From Bdellovibrionales bacterium (GTDB lineage Bacteria; Bdellovibrionota; Bdellovibrionia; Bdellovibrionales; UBA1609), in the NCBI GenBank assembly GCA_027459485.1, contig DAIDIG010000005.1:62001-126000 (forward strand): DNA of 64,000 nt, given 5' to 3'. Shown here in pieces: positions 35,289 through 44,256 of this stretch (positions are counted from its first letter, which is position 1; each line of letters begins with the position of its first letter). The notes beneath the pieces were generated by a model that did no database searches, was not told the DNA's origin, and worked only from the letters and a program-made list of their open reading frames with translations. Made by a program: the position numbers and the translations under genes.

Positions 35289-36616
35289 AAACCCTAACAA
35301 TTCGATTGCGGCGTTACGCGCGAGGCGCTTCAATTTTTATTCTTTTAATTCTGATTGGTTGTCAAAAATACAGCAGCACGAGTTGCAGTCTCAATTCGTC
35401 GTATGCCGCGGGCACGGCGAGTAGCCTTTCGCAAAACACAAATTACTTGGGCACGATTACCGGAAGCGAAAACAATATCATGTCGGTGGATGTCGGCGCG
35501 TGCGGCGGCACTTTGAATATCCCCTGCGCGAGCGTTACGATTTGCGTGCCCGGCAGCACCACCAACTGCCAAACGATAAATAATCTGTTGGTCGATACCG
35601 GCAGCTACGGCCTTCGCATTTTTTCATCGCTTGTGACAAATATCACTTTGCCCGCCGTCACCGATACTTTAAGCGGCGATGCAATTGGTGAATGTGTCGG
35701 CTACCTTGACGGGTCTGGCGACTGGGGCTCGGTCAACTATGCTGACGTTTATCTCGGCGGTACGAGTGGGCAAAAAGCCTCCAACATCCCAATTCAACTC
35801 ATTAACTCGGCTTATTCGGGCTATAACCCTTCTTCGGATTGCGCGGGCTATCAGGTCAATCTCGATACATCACCAACGTCAACGGGGTTCAATGGCGTCT
35901 TGGGCGTTGGTCAATTTACCCATGACTGCTCGGGCTGCGATACAAGTTCTAATAATTATCAGTATTACAAATGCACTGGCTCAACTTGCACAACATTCAA
36001 GGTCAATCTAGCCGACGAAGTTCAAAATCCAGTTTCGAACTTCGGCTCAGGCTTTAACAATGGCATTGTCCTTGAACTGCCGGGCGTGCCATCAACCGGC
36101 GCCGTCAGCGCTCCTGGTTATGCGATTTTTGGCATCAGTTCATTCAGCTCTGACGGTGCATCGGCCGCGAATACTCCCGGCAGCGGGGTCACCGTTTACA
36201 CCGGCGATACCAACGGTAACATTCAAACCACGTTCGACGGCACCGATTATTACACTTCATTTCTCGACAGCGGCTCGAACGGTCTTTACTTTCCGCAACC
36301 GTCGTCTTTACCTTCTTGTTCGAGCTCATTGTCGTCTTTCTTTTGCCCGTGCAGCCTGACCGACTTGACGGCAACTTTCAATAATGCGGCCGGCTCACTC
36401 ACCGGCACCAACGTTTCATTTTCAATCGGCAACGCGTCGGTGGACTTCGATCAGAGCAATCCCAATATGGTGTACAGTAGCTTGGGCGGCGGGTTAAGCG
36501 GTGAATTTGACTGGGGCTTGCCGTTTTTCCTGGGCCGCACCGTTTTTATCGGCATTAACGGTAAGGCGGCGACGATCAACACTAAGGTTTACACGGGGCC
36601 ATTTTTCGCGTTTTAA
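35285..36616 (+). CDS. DUF3443 lipoprotein, predicted pepsin-like aspartic protease fold
   Basis: 443 residues. Lipobox ILIGC puts the acylated Cys at 26. The body holds two Asp motifs: LLVDTGSYGLRIF (Asp about 104) and TSFLDSGSNGLYFP (Asp about 328). Between them is GFNGVLGVGQF (about 201-211), and near the end GEFDWGLPFFLGRTVFIGI. These four match the order DTGS, FDGILGLG, DSGT, and ILGDxFLRxxY of two-lobed pepsin-like enzymes. Many Cys suggest disulphides, consistent with a periplasmic or surface site. DUF3443 is officially of unknown function; protease activity is my inference. Coupled to DUF2844 by a 4-base overlap and followed by a terminator. Confidence 0.8.
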   Translation: MKTLTIRLRRYARGASIFILLILIGCQKYSSTSCSLNSSYAAGTASSLSQNTNYLGTITGSENNIMSVDVGACGGTLNIPCASVTICVPGSTTNCQTINNLLVDTGSYGLRIFSSLVTNITLPAVTDTLSGDAIGECVGYLDGSGDWGSVNYADVYLGGTSGQKASNIPIQLINSAYSGYNPSSDCAGYQVNLDTSPTSTGFNGVLGVGQFTHDCSGCDTSSNNYQYYKCTGSTCTTFKVNLADEVQNPVSNFGSGFNNGIVLELPGVPSTGAVSAPGYAIFGISSFSSDGASAANTPGSGVTVYTGDTNGNIQTTFDGTDYYTSFLDSGSNGLYFPQPSSLPSCSSSLSSFFCPCSLTDLTATFNNAAGSLTGTNVSFSIGNASVDFDQSNPNMVYSSLGGGLSGEFDWGLPFFLGRTVFIGINGKAATINTKVYTGPFFAF

Positions 36617-36656
36617 TTTGGGCCCCCGCACTCCACCAGCACCCTGATAATCTACG

Positions 36657-36688
36657 AAACCCGACTGGTCGTCCCAACCGGGTTTTTT
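36657..36688 (+). terminator. Intrinsic terminator after the DUF3443 gene
   Basis: AAACCCG at 36657-36663 pairs perfectly with CGGGTTT at 36679-36685 and runs into a T-tract. It closes the DUF2844-DUF3443 unit. The rest of the gap to 36881 shows no gene. Confidence 0.75.
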
Positions 36689-36881
36689 ATTTTGCAACTC
36701 GCGTTCCGAAACCGATCGCGAAAGAAATCGCTGCTTGCAAAAAATCTAGTCCGAATAGACCCGCGGTACCGGCCAACTTCACCATTGTCCAGTCGAATGC
36801 CGGCCGTTCAGAACCGATAAGTTTCTGAAGGAGCATGCCAATGACGCGCCACCGTTACCCAAAGCCGTCTGGCACCTTTTT

Positions 36882-38003
36882 ATGAAACAGTGGATTCGAA
36901 AGCTCGTCGAGCAATTTGATGCGGGAGTGAACAGCGGCGCAAAAGGCGCAAAGTCCGCTGTCGGCGCGACCGACATTTCAGAAGATCGCGCGACACTCCT
37001 CTACCTGATCGACGTCTACAATAAAAATTTAATCGAAACTGATAAACACCCGGCGCGCAAAGTGCGCGAAATTTTCGACGAATTTATCAAGGCCCTTCTC
37101 GTCACCGAAGGGGCCGGCGCCGACGAATCGACGAAAGAAAAAGTGCTGTTTCGTTTGAGACAGTTTTTCGCCGTCCATCGACTCGATGAATATTCGTATA
37201 TTCAAAACGCCAATGAAGACTTTAAAGGCATCATTTGGGATTTCGCCGATCAACTGGGCGAAGCGATTCGACTTGAAAAGCTCGACGACAAAAACATCAG
37301 TGAAAGCCTTGGCCTCTTGCGGGAAGCCGTCGAAGCCAACTCGATCGAGGACTTGCGTGTTCGTTCGCGCGAATTTATCGATTTTTACGTCGAGCAACAA
37401 ACGCGGCGGGATGAGCGGCGCGAGAAAAGCTTGTCGCTTCTTAAAACAAATCTTGATTCCGTTCGAAAAAAGCTTTCAGATGCCAATCAAAAAATGCACG
37501 TCGACCATTTGACACAAGCATTTAACCGAATGGCCTTCGACGAAGAATGCCGGCGACTCTATGGCTTGCACCAGAAACAGCAGACTCCCGCATGCCTCAT
37601 CATGTTTGATCTCGATCATTTTAAACGCGTCAACGACACCTTTGGGCACGACGTCGGAGATATCGTATTAAAAGAGTGTGTGAAAACAATGAAGCAGGCG
37701 TTCAATGAACCCGGCGATCATATTTCGCGAACAGGTGGCGAAGAATTTGCCATATTGTTGCCCGGTTGCAACGCCGAACGCGCTATCGTGCGCGCCGAAG
37801 CCGCACTCGAGCAAATTCGCGCGAACGTCGTCATTCACGGCAGCTTTCAAGTGAAGTTCACGATCTCAATGGGTATTGCGGAGCTCGGCAAAGAACCGCT
37901 CGAAATGTGGGTCAAACGCGCCGACAGCGCCCTCTATGAATCGAAAAATTCGGGCCGCAACCGGTACACCGTCGCTCCCCCGCCGCATTTGTTCGCGGCA
38001 TAG
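36882..38003 (+). CDS. GGDEF-family diguanylate cyclase (GGEEF)
   Basis: 373 residues, cytoplasmic. The first 200 residues are helical (a domain with LRQFFAVHRLDEYSYIQN and a coiled coil before residue 205). The GGDEF domain follows: DHLTQAFNRMAFDEEC, IMFDLDHFKRVNDTFGHDVGD, ISRTGGEEFAILLPG (active-site GGEEF) and ADSALYESKNSGRNRY. It should make c-di-GMP from two GTP. The inhibitory I-site RxxD expected just before GGEEF reads EPGD, so product inhibition may be lost. The N-terminal input is not recognised. Bounded by the DUF3443 terminator and convergent serA. Confidence 0.9.
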   Translation: MKQWIRKLVEQFDAGVNSGAKGAKSAVGATDISEDRATLLYLIDVYNKNLIETDKHPARKVREIFDEFIKALLVTEGAGADESTKEKVLFRLRQFFAVHRLDEYSYIQNANEDFKGIIWDFADQLGEAIRLEKLDDKNISESLGLLREAVEANSIEDLRVRSREFIDFYVEQQTRRDERREKSLSLLKTNLDSVRKKLSDANQKMHVDHLTQAFNRMAFDEECRRLYGLHQKQQTPACLIMFDLDHFKRVNDTFGHDVGDIVLKECVKTMKQAFNEPGDHISRTGGEEFAILLPGCNAERAIVRAEAALEQIRANVVIHGSFQVKFTISMGIAELGKEPLEMWVKRADSALYESKNSGRNRYTVAPPPHLFAA

Positions 38004-38014
38004 AGTCACAAACG

Positions 38015-39238
38015 TCAATGCACATACGTGCGGATTGAAGTCTTCAGCGCGCGAATTTTGTCGGCAACGGCGGTTAGCGCCGATTTATCAGAAAGGCCGA
38101 GATCCATGATCAAATAGCCAATCGCGGGGTCGGTCGACAAATGTTGAGCGACAATGTTCGCGCCGTGCTCCGATACGATGCTGTTGATGGCGCCCAAAAC
38201 CCCCGGCACGTTTCGATGAATATTTACCACGCGCGGATACTCCCGCGGCTCCGCCACATCGATGCGCGGAAAATTCACTGCGCCGGTTGTCGCTCCGGTT
38301 TTAAAATATCGCTCAATACTCTCCGACACTTCTTGCCCGATCGCCTCTTGCGCTTCTTCGGTGCTGCCGCCGATGTGAGGTGTGAGAATCACATTCTCCA
38401 GCTCTTGCACTTCAGACGTGAACCGACCGTCGTTCGACGCCGGCTCGACGGGGAAGACATCCAGCGCCGCTCCCGCAACATGGTGCGATTTCAAAACCGC
38501 GGCCAGCGCCGGGATGTCTACGACAAGTCCGCGGCTGGCATTTAACAAGTAGGCGCCCTTTTTTATCGCGCGAAGTTCCGGCTCTCCAATCATGTTGCGC
38601 GTGAGTTGCGTGTCGGGCACGTGGAGTGTCACGAAATCCGCCCGCCCCAATAACTCGTGGAGTGTGTCGCACGGCCGCGCATTCCCGATCGGGAGTTTTT
38701 TCACAATATCATAGTAGATAACTTGAAGGCCAAAGGCTTCGGCGAGCACACTCACTTGCGTGCCGATGTGGCCGTACCCGACGATGCCCAGAGTTTTGCC
38801 GCGAATTTCATTGGCGCCGGTCGCCGATTTTTGCCACACGCCCTTATGCATTTGCATCGTGCGATCGGCGAGCCGACGTGACAAAGCCACCATTTCGGCC
38901 ATGACAAGCTCAGCTACGCTGCGCGTGTTGCTGTAAGGAGCGTTAAAGACTGGAACACCCATTTTATTGGCCTGCTCAAGGGCTACTTGGTCGGTGCCGA
39001 TGCAAAAGCAGCCAATAATTTCAAGGTCGGGTAATTTTTCAAGAACGTCGCTCGTTATTTTTGTCTTCGAGCGAATGCCGATGCCGTGAAATCCTTTCGC
39101 TCTCGAAGCGAGCGCCTCTCCCTCAAACCCACCTTTTTCTGTTTCTACTATGAAACCGGCGGCTTCTAGACGTGTTTTGGCGCCGGGGTGAATTCCTTCT
39201 AACAGCAAAATCCGTTTGTTTGCGTTTATTTTCGCCAT
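38015..39238 (-). CDS. serA: D-3-phosphoglycerate dehydrogenase
   Basis: 407 residues, the short E. coli-like form with a C-terminal ACT domain. First step of serine synthesis. NAD-binding GIVGYGHIGTQVSVLAEAFG, NASRGLVVDIPAL, TPHIGGSTEEAQEAIG (catalytic His), and the ACT segment RVVNIHRNVPGVLGAINSIVSE that may bind serine. Its start is only 16 bases from that of the divergent NtrC-type gene, so promoters must lie within coding sequence. Confidence 0.97.
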   Translation of the reverse strand: MAKINANKRILLLEGIHPGAKTRLEAAGFIVETEKGGFEGEALASRAKGFHGIGIRSKTKITSDVLEKLPDLEIIGCFCIGTDQVALEQANKMGVPVFNAPYSNTRSVAELVMAEMVALSRRLADRTMQMHKGVWQKSATGANEIRGKTLGIVGYGHIGTQVSVLAEAFGLQVIYYDIVKKLPIGNARPCDTLHELLGRADFVTLHVPDTQLTRNMIGEPELRAIKKGAYLLNASRGLVVDIPALAAVLKSHHVAGAALDVFPVEPASNDGRFTSEVQELENVILTPHIGGSTEEAQEAIGQEVSESIERYFKTGATTGAVNFPRIDVAEPREYPRVVNIHRNVPGVLGAINSIVSEHGANIVAQHLSTDPAIGYLIMDLGLSDKSALTAVADKIRALKTSIRTYVH

Positions 39239-39254
39239 AGTTTAAAAACATAAC

Positions 39255-40595
39255 ATGAAAACTCTTACACTGTTAGCTGTTGATGACGATGATTTGATTT
39301 TGCAAACGCTCAGAATCGGCTTGCCCCAGCATTGGCGGCTTGCGGCGTTCAATAATATCGCGTCCGTCCCACCAAACGGCGAGTATTCGGCGGCTATGGT
39401 CGACATGCATTTGTCTGGCAATACGTCTCGCGCCGAAGGTTTAGAGGTCATTCGTACACTCAAAGAACGCATGCCCTACCTCGAAATCATCGCCATGTCG
39501 GGCGACCTCGATCGCGATCTCATGGAGAAATGCATCCGCGCCGGAGCCTCAAGATACGTAGCCAAACCTCTCAACATGGATGAAGTTCTTCTCATTCTCG
39601 ACAAAATCGAGGCTCTACTTCTTATGCAGGTCGCCTCATTTCACCACCCCGACAAGAAGGCGGTGTGGATCGGCAATTCGCTGCAATCGCAAGAAGTGAA
39701 GCGGCAAGTGGCATTTCTGCGCGGAGAACCTGGCCCTATTTTGCTCGAAGGCGAATCGGGCACGGGTAAAGAGGTTGTCGCGCAGTTGATTCACGAGCAA
39801 GAATCTGGCCGTCCATTTATCGCGGTCAACGTCGCCGCTATCCCTGAAAATTTATTCGAGTCTGAATTGTTCGGTCACGTACGCGGAGCATTCACGGGCG
39901 CCGACCAGAATAAAATTGGTCTTGCCGAAGCCGCGCACGGCGGCGATCTATTTCTCGATGAAATTGAAGGTCTGTCGTTACCGCTGCAAGTTAAACTTCT
40001 GCGCTTTCTCGAATCGGGCGAAGTCCGGCGCGTCGGCTCAAAGGACGTCATTCGCTCCACCACCCGCGTGATCGTCGCCTCGAATCGCAATCTCGAAAAG
40101 ATGGTCGAAGAAAAAAAATTTCGTGAAGACCTTTTGTGGCGCCTCAGCAGTAAAAAAATTGTCATGCCTCCTCTGCGCGATCGAAAAGACGATATCGTCG
40201 ACCTCGCCACTTGGTTTTTATCACTCGAACGTTATCACAAAAAAGAGCTCACATCAGAAGCGATCGAAGCCATGAAGCAATACAACTGGCCGGGCAACGT
40301 GCGCGAACTGAGGCGGGTCTGCGAACAACTGGCCCTAATCTCACCACTACCGGTCATTCGTCGCGAAGACGTTCTAAGAATCATTCAACCGCGATTTGAG
40401 GCCGATTCCGGTGTGACGCTCGACTTTTCGATGGGGCTTGATAAAATGATACAAAACTTTGAACAGGCGGCGATCGCCCAGGCTTTGAAGAAATTCGGCG
40501 ATATCGAAGAGGTTTCGCGACAGCTCGGTATTTCGCGGTCGAGCCTGTACAAGCGCATCAAAGATTTTAACATCGATTGGAAGTCGAATTCGTGA
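39255..40595 (+). CDS. NtrC-family sigma-54-dependent response regulator
   Basis: 446 residues. Receiver domain with acidic cluster VDDDD (9-13), phospho-acceptor Asp about 50 (MVDMHLSG) and Lys in VAKPLNMDEV. AAA+ domain: Walker A GESGTGKEVVAQ, ESELFGHVRGAFTGADQ (intact GAFTGA loop for sigma-54 contact) and GGDLFLDEIEGLSL. C-terminal Fis-type HTH: EVSRQLGISRSSLYKRIKDF. It should activate sigma-54 promoters; no histidine kinase is adjacent. The stop overlaps the GTG of the next gene by 4 bases. Confidence 0.95.
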   Translation: MKTLTLLAVDDDDLILQTLRIGLPQHWRLAAFNNIASVPPNGEYSAAMVDMHLSGNTSRAEGLEVIRTLKERMPYLEIIAMSGDLDRDLMEKCIRAGASRYVAKPLNMDEVLLILDKIEALLLMQVASFHHPDKKAVWIGNSLQSQEVKRQVAFLRGEPGPILLEGESGTGKEVVAQLIHEQESGRPFIAVNVAAIPENLFESELFGHVRGAFTGADQNKIGLAEAAHGGDLFLDEIEGLSLPLQVKLLRFLESGEVRRVGSKDVIRSTTRVIVASNRNLEKMVEEKKFREDLLWRLSSKKIVMPPLRDRKDDIVDLATWFLSLERYHKKELTSEAIEAMKQYNWPGNVRELRRVCEQLALISPLPVIRREDVLRIIQPRFEADSGVTLDFSMGLDKMIQNFEQAAIAQALKKFGDIEEVSRQLGISRSSLYKRIKDFNIDWKSNS

Positions 40596-41521
40596 ATGAT
40601 ATAGCTCTGTGGCACAACCCGACGTATGTGAGCACGGTCACAAGCGTTGTCACCTTTTTTGTTATCGTCGGCGCCGTCGTTTACTATTTGCAACAGCGCA
40701 ACCCTAAATGGATCGGCGTTTGGGCATCGATTAAAAGTTGGGTGATCACCTCACCAGTCATTTTTTTCTTTGCGGCATTACCGGCGCCCTGGCCGCTTGT
40801 CTTTGTCGTGCTTGTCGCCATTTCGGGCGCGAAGACATTTTATCAAATGACGGGGATGTATCACCGCACGATGTTTGTATGGATCACATATGTTTTTCTC
40901 ATTCTGCAGGGGTATTTAGTTTTTCGCGGCCACTCCGGCCTATACAATCTCATGCCGATGTTATTTTTCTTCGGCATTGTTCTGATCCCGATTTTACGAA
41001 ATTCGGTTACGCACATGATTCAGTACATCGCGCTCGCACTCATGAATTTCATGTTGCTCGGCTGGGGCTTTCTTCATCTTGCACGTATACTCCTTTGGGC
41101 GGGCGGGCCGCTCATCGTTCTGCATTTGGCTATACTTTTTGAATTTTGCGAAAGCTGCAATTACGCGATCACACGTGCCATCGGTAAACACAAACCGCTG
41201 CAGGCGATTACGACACGATTTTCGGTTGAAGGCTTTCTCTTGTCGCTTGCACTGACGGTTCTTCTCGCATGGGGTCTTCGTTTCATGTTGCCCCATCATA
41301 CGCAGCCATACTGGCTTCTCAGCGGGCTTAGTGTTGCAATATTCGGGCGAATCGGCGGGTTGTTATTGACCGTCATTCGGCGCGACCTCGGTATTAAAGA
41401 GTCGGGCATTTTTATTATCGGCCGCGACGACATCCTCTCGCGACTCGACAAAGCCATGTTCGCCGCGCCGGTCTTTTACTTCGGCTACTGGCTCATGAGC
41501 ACGGTCTGGTTAGTAAAATGA
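40592..41521 (+). CDS. CdsA-like phosphatidate cytidylyltransferase family protein
   Basis: 309 residues, about eight hydrophobic segments. The C-terminal signature of CDP-diglyceride synthases is recognisable: LLTVIRRDLGIKESGIFIIGRDDILSRLDKAMFAAPVFYF, though GHGG of typical CdsA reads GRDD (split here as GRDDILSRLD). It may make CDP-diacylglycerol or a related activated lipid. The start is a GTG at 40592 with GGAAG 8 bases upstream, overlapping the NtrC-type stop. A palindromic element follows at 41560. Confidence 0.75.
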   Translation: MNDIALWHNPTYVSTVTSVVTFFVIVGAVVYYLQQRNPKWIGVWASIKSWVITSPVIFFFAALPAPWPLVFVVLVAISGAKTFYQMTGMYHRTMFVWITYVFLILQGYLVFRGHSGLYNLMPMLFFFGIVLIPILRNSVTHMIQYIALALMNFMLLGWGFLHLARILLWAGGPLIVLHLAILFEFCESCNYAITRAIGKHKPLQAITTRFSVEGFLLSLALTVLLAWGLRFMLPHHTQPYWLLSGLSVAIFGRIGGLLLTVIRRDLGIKESGIFIIGRDDILSRLDKAMFAAPVFYFGYWLMSTVWLVK

Positions 41522-41559
41522 TCGCGTTTGGTTGGTGCGATGGTTATAAAATTACCTTT

Positions 41560-41679
41560 AAGCTCCTCAAAAAGACTCATGTACAAGGCGCGAGGAGCGA
41601 GCGCGGAGGCGTATGTACCCATACGTGGCACAAGCGCAGCGACGAAGCAACGCAGTAGATGGGTCTTTTTCAGGAGCTT
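41560..41679. repeat. Full-length 120-bp near-palindromic element, copy 2
   Basis: Arms 41560-41579 and 41660-41679 are inverted repeats: AAGCTCCT, a mismatched base, then AAAAAGAC, one mismatch, and CA. The core (41580-41659) aligns closely with copy 1 at 30282-30403, including GGCGTATGTAC and GTAGATGG. The arms differ from copy 1 in sequence but keep their pairing and the same C opposite C mismatch. The right arm contains GGAG, the likely Shine-Dalgarno of the next gene. Confidence 0.8.
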
Positions 41680-41684
41680 GCCGG

Positions 41685-42434
41685 GTGAAAAATTGGAGTT
41701 ATGAGAACGAGCAATGGACCCAACTCCCCGGTCACCTCAAACACCTCCCCTTATTCACGCGACAAATCGATTTGATGAGCTGGTTTTTTCGCGCGCTATG
41801 GGGGTTATTTCTTAAAATCGCATTTCGTTTTTACATCTTTCTTCGCGTTCGCGGCAGCTGGGCTGACATCCACAAAAAGTATCCACGCCTACTCATCGTC
41901 TCCAACCATGCCAGCCACCTTGACGCCGTTTCCATTACCGCCTCTGTGCCGTTTTGGTACTGGACGGATCTCTTCATCTCAGCGGCGAAAGACTATTGGT
42001 TCAAAAACCCAATCTTTACGTTTTTTTCAAAACATTGCCTGGGCGCGATTCCGATCGATCGCAAAGACAAAAGGGGCGAAGCTATTAAGCTTTGCACGAC
42101 GCTCCTCACGCGCCTCGAACGAATCTGGCTGATTATATTCCCAGAAGGCACGCGCTCACCCGACGGTTACGTGCAGGAGTTCAAGCGCGGAGTCACCATT
42201 TTTTCAGAACGCACGAATACACCCATATTACTTCTTTATATCGAGGGGAATCGTGAGCTCTTCCCCAAGGGAGCGCCGTTGCCAAAACCCGGTTTTTTGA
42301 CTATTCATCTAGGGCCGGTTTTGATGCCGGATGAAGCCCAAAACATCAATGAACGTTATCGGGACTGGGTGACGACAATTAACCCGAACGCGTACGCGCC
42401 CGCCGAAATTGGCGCGACGGAAGTTAAACCATAA
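41685..42434 (+). CDS. PlsC-type lysophospholipid acyltransferase
   Basis: 249 residues from a GTG at 41685. Classical motifs: VSNHASHLDAVSI (block I, HX4D), IFPEGTRSPDGYVQEFKRG (block III) and TPILLLYIEGN (block IV). One hydrophobic helix near residue 31-45 (FFRALWGLFLKIAFRFYIFL) anchors it in the membrane. The GTG has GGAG 8 bases upstream, inside the palindromic element; a frame up to 41613 would read through the element itself and is rejected, and ATG at 41775 is an alternative. It follows a CdsA-like gene, so phospholipid synthesis is a shared theme. Confidence 0.88.
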   Translation: MKNWSYENEQWTQLPGHLKHLPLFTRQIDLMSWFFRALWGLFLKIAFRFYIFLRVRGSWADIHKKYPRLLIVSNHASHLDAVSITASVPFWYWTDLFISAAKDYWFKNPIFTFFSKHCLGAIPIDRKDKRGEAIKLCTTLLTRLERIWLIIFPEGTRSPDGYVQEFKRGVTIFSERTNTPILLLYIEGNRELFPKGAPLPKPGFLTIHLGPVLMPDEAQNINERYRDWVTTINPNAYAPAEIGATEVKP

Positions 42435-42435
42435 T

Positions 42436-44256
42436 ATGGCCTTCGATCTTTCGATACTAATCGCGACCGTCAACGGGAGCGGTAGCCAATCCGCCAATTT
42501 AGTCCTGGCAAAGAGCCTTTTTCGCCAAGGCACGCCGGTTGCGACCAAAAATATATTTCCATCGAATATAGCCGGTTTGCCGACGTGGTTTTCATTACGT
42601 CTCAATGAACGCGGATATTCGGCCTGGCGCCTGAAGCATGACGTGGTCGTTGCGAGAAACGCTCAAACTTTTGCTGACGATCTGCAGGTGCTCGCGGATG
42701 GCGGTCTTTTTATTTACGATCGCGACTTGAAGATATCGGCCGACGCTCTGGCGCGACTCGATGAAATCGCCAGTCAGAAACGTGCGTCGTTGGGCGCGAT
42801 TTCGTTTCGCGAGTGGGTGGATAAAGCGACGACGTCCGTTCCGCTGCGCAAAGTTCTCGGTAATATGATCTATGTCGGCGTGCTCGCGGAGCTACTAAAA
42901 ATCGAGGACGCCACGGTAACTAAGGCCGTTCACGATCAATTCGAAGGCAAAGCTTCGGTTGTCGACACGAATTGCAAAGCCATCGCTCTCGGCCGAGAGG
43001 CTGGTCGCGCTGCTTTCGCAAATGTCGACAAACGCTGGGGCCGACTGAGCGTCCCCGTCTCGAAAACCGCTCGCGATATGATTTTTGTCGACGGCAACTC
43101 GGCTGCGGCCATGGGTGCCGTTGTCGGCGGATGCACGGTTCTTTCTTGGTACCCGATCACCCCTGCGACATCTCTTGCCGAAACGTTTACTGAGCTATCG
43201 AAAATGGCGGCCTCCGTACAAACCGAAGACGAGCTGAGCGCAATTTGTATGGCGGTCGGTGCCGGCTGGGCGGGCGCGCGCGCTATGACAGCGACGAGCG
43301 GCCCCGGGTTATCACTGATGGCCGAAGCGGCGGGCTTGAGCTATTTTGCCGAAGTGCCCGCCGTGATTTGGGACGTCCAACGTGCCGGCCCGTCGACAGG
43401 GCTGCCGACGCGAACGTCGCAGGGGGATGTGCTCACCGCCTCGACGTTCTCTCATGGTGACACGGAGCCCGTGGTGCTTATACCAGCCACTCCCCACGAA
43501 TGTTTTGAATTTGCCGAACTGGCATTCGACTTGGCCGAAATTCTTCAAACGCTTGTTATTGTCTTAAGCGATCTCGACCTCGGCATGAATTATTTCATAG
43601 ACCGCGAATTCAAATTGCCGACAAAATCATATCGTCGCGGTAAGATCCTGACCAAAGCCGATCTCGATCGAGGCGTGGAATTCGCGCGCTACCGAGACGT
43701 GGATAACGACGGCATCGCCTACCGCACATTGCCCGGCACGCCGGACCCCCGCGCGGCTTATTTCACTCGCGGCTCGGGGCACAATGAGAGCGCAAAATAT
43801 TCGGAGCGCGGCGAAGACTATAAGAACTTGCTCGACCGGTTGAAAAGAAAAATCGAAATGAATTTAAATCTTTTACCGGCACCTGAAATTACCAGCTCGA
43901 ACGGAACTGGCGCAAACAAAAGTGAGCGAGCCGACATCGGCCTGATTTCGTACGGCAGTTCGTCGCAAGCGATTGATGAAATTCGCGATGAACTCGAAGC
44001 CGACGGCCTCACCACGCGAGGCTTGCGGATTCGCTCATTGCCTCTCGCACCGGAAATCGGCCCATTTCTCGCGAGTTGCTCGAAAATTGTGATCGTGGAG
44101 CAAAACCGAGACGGCCAAATGCGCCGCCTACTCACGCAAAAATTCCCCGAGCATGCGGCGCAGTTTTCAAGCGCTTTGCAGTACGACGGCATGCCGATTA
44201 CAACGGAAATCATTTTGCCGCAAATTCTGCGAGCCCACGCGGAGGCGCAGGCATGA
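42436..44256 (+). CDS. korA: 2-oxoacid:acceptor oxidoreductase, alpha subunit with fused gamma domain
   Basis: 606 residues. An N-terminal gamma domain (ILIATVNGSGSQSANLVLAKSL, about 1-190) is fused to the alpha domain (MIFVDGNSAAAMGAVVGGCTVLSWYPITPATSL onwards), as in KorA/VorA types. CoA-dependent oxidative decarboxylation of a 2-oxoacid, probably 2-oxoglutarate, with electrons to ferredoxin. No iron-sulphur cluster motif in this chain. The stop overlaps the beta-subunit start by 4 bases. Substrate choice among 2-oxoglutarate, pyruvate and branched-chain oxoacids is not decided by sequence here. Confidence 0.9.
   Translation: MAFDLSILIATVNGSGSQSANLVLAKSLFRQGTPVATKNIFPSNIAGLPTWFSLRLNERGYSAWRLKHDVVVARNAQTFADDLQVLADGGLFIYDRDLKISADALARLDEIASQKRASLGAISFREWVDKATTSVPLRKVLGNMIYVGVLAELLKIEDATVTKAVHDQFEGKASVVDTNCKAIALGREAGRAAFANVDKRWGRLSVPVSKTARDMIFVDGNSAAAMGAVVGGCTVLSWYPITPATSLAETFTELSKMAASVQTEDELSAICMAVGAGWAGARAMTATSGPGLSLMAEAAGLSYFAEVPAVIWDVQRAGPSTGLPTRTSQGDVLTASTFSHGDTEPVVLIPATPHECFEFAELAFDLAEILQTLVIVLSDLDLGMNYFIDREFKLPTKSYRRGKILTKADLDRGVEFARYRDVDNDGIAYRTLPGTPDPRAAYFTRGSGHNESAKYSERGEDYKNLLDRLKRKIEMNLNLLPAPEITSSNGTGANKSERADIGLISYGSSSQAIDEIRDELEADGLTTRGLRIRSLPLAPEIGPFLASCSKIVIVEQNRDGQMRRLLTQKFPEHAAQFSSALQYDGMPITTEIILPQILRAHAEAQA

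Noticed and set aside
41613-41684. Extended N-terminus of the acyltransferase (MYPYVAQAQRRSN)
   Set aside because: Those codons are the palindromic element itself; the GTG at 41685 has a proper Shine-Dalgarno and family-like length.
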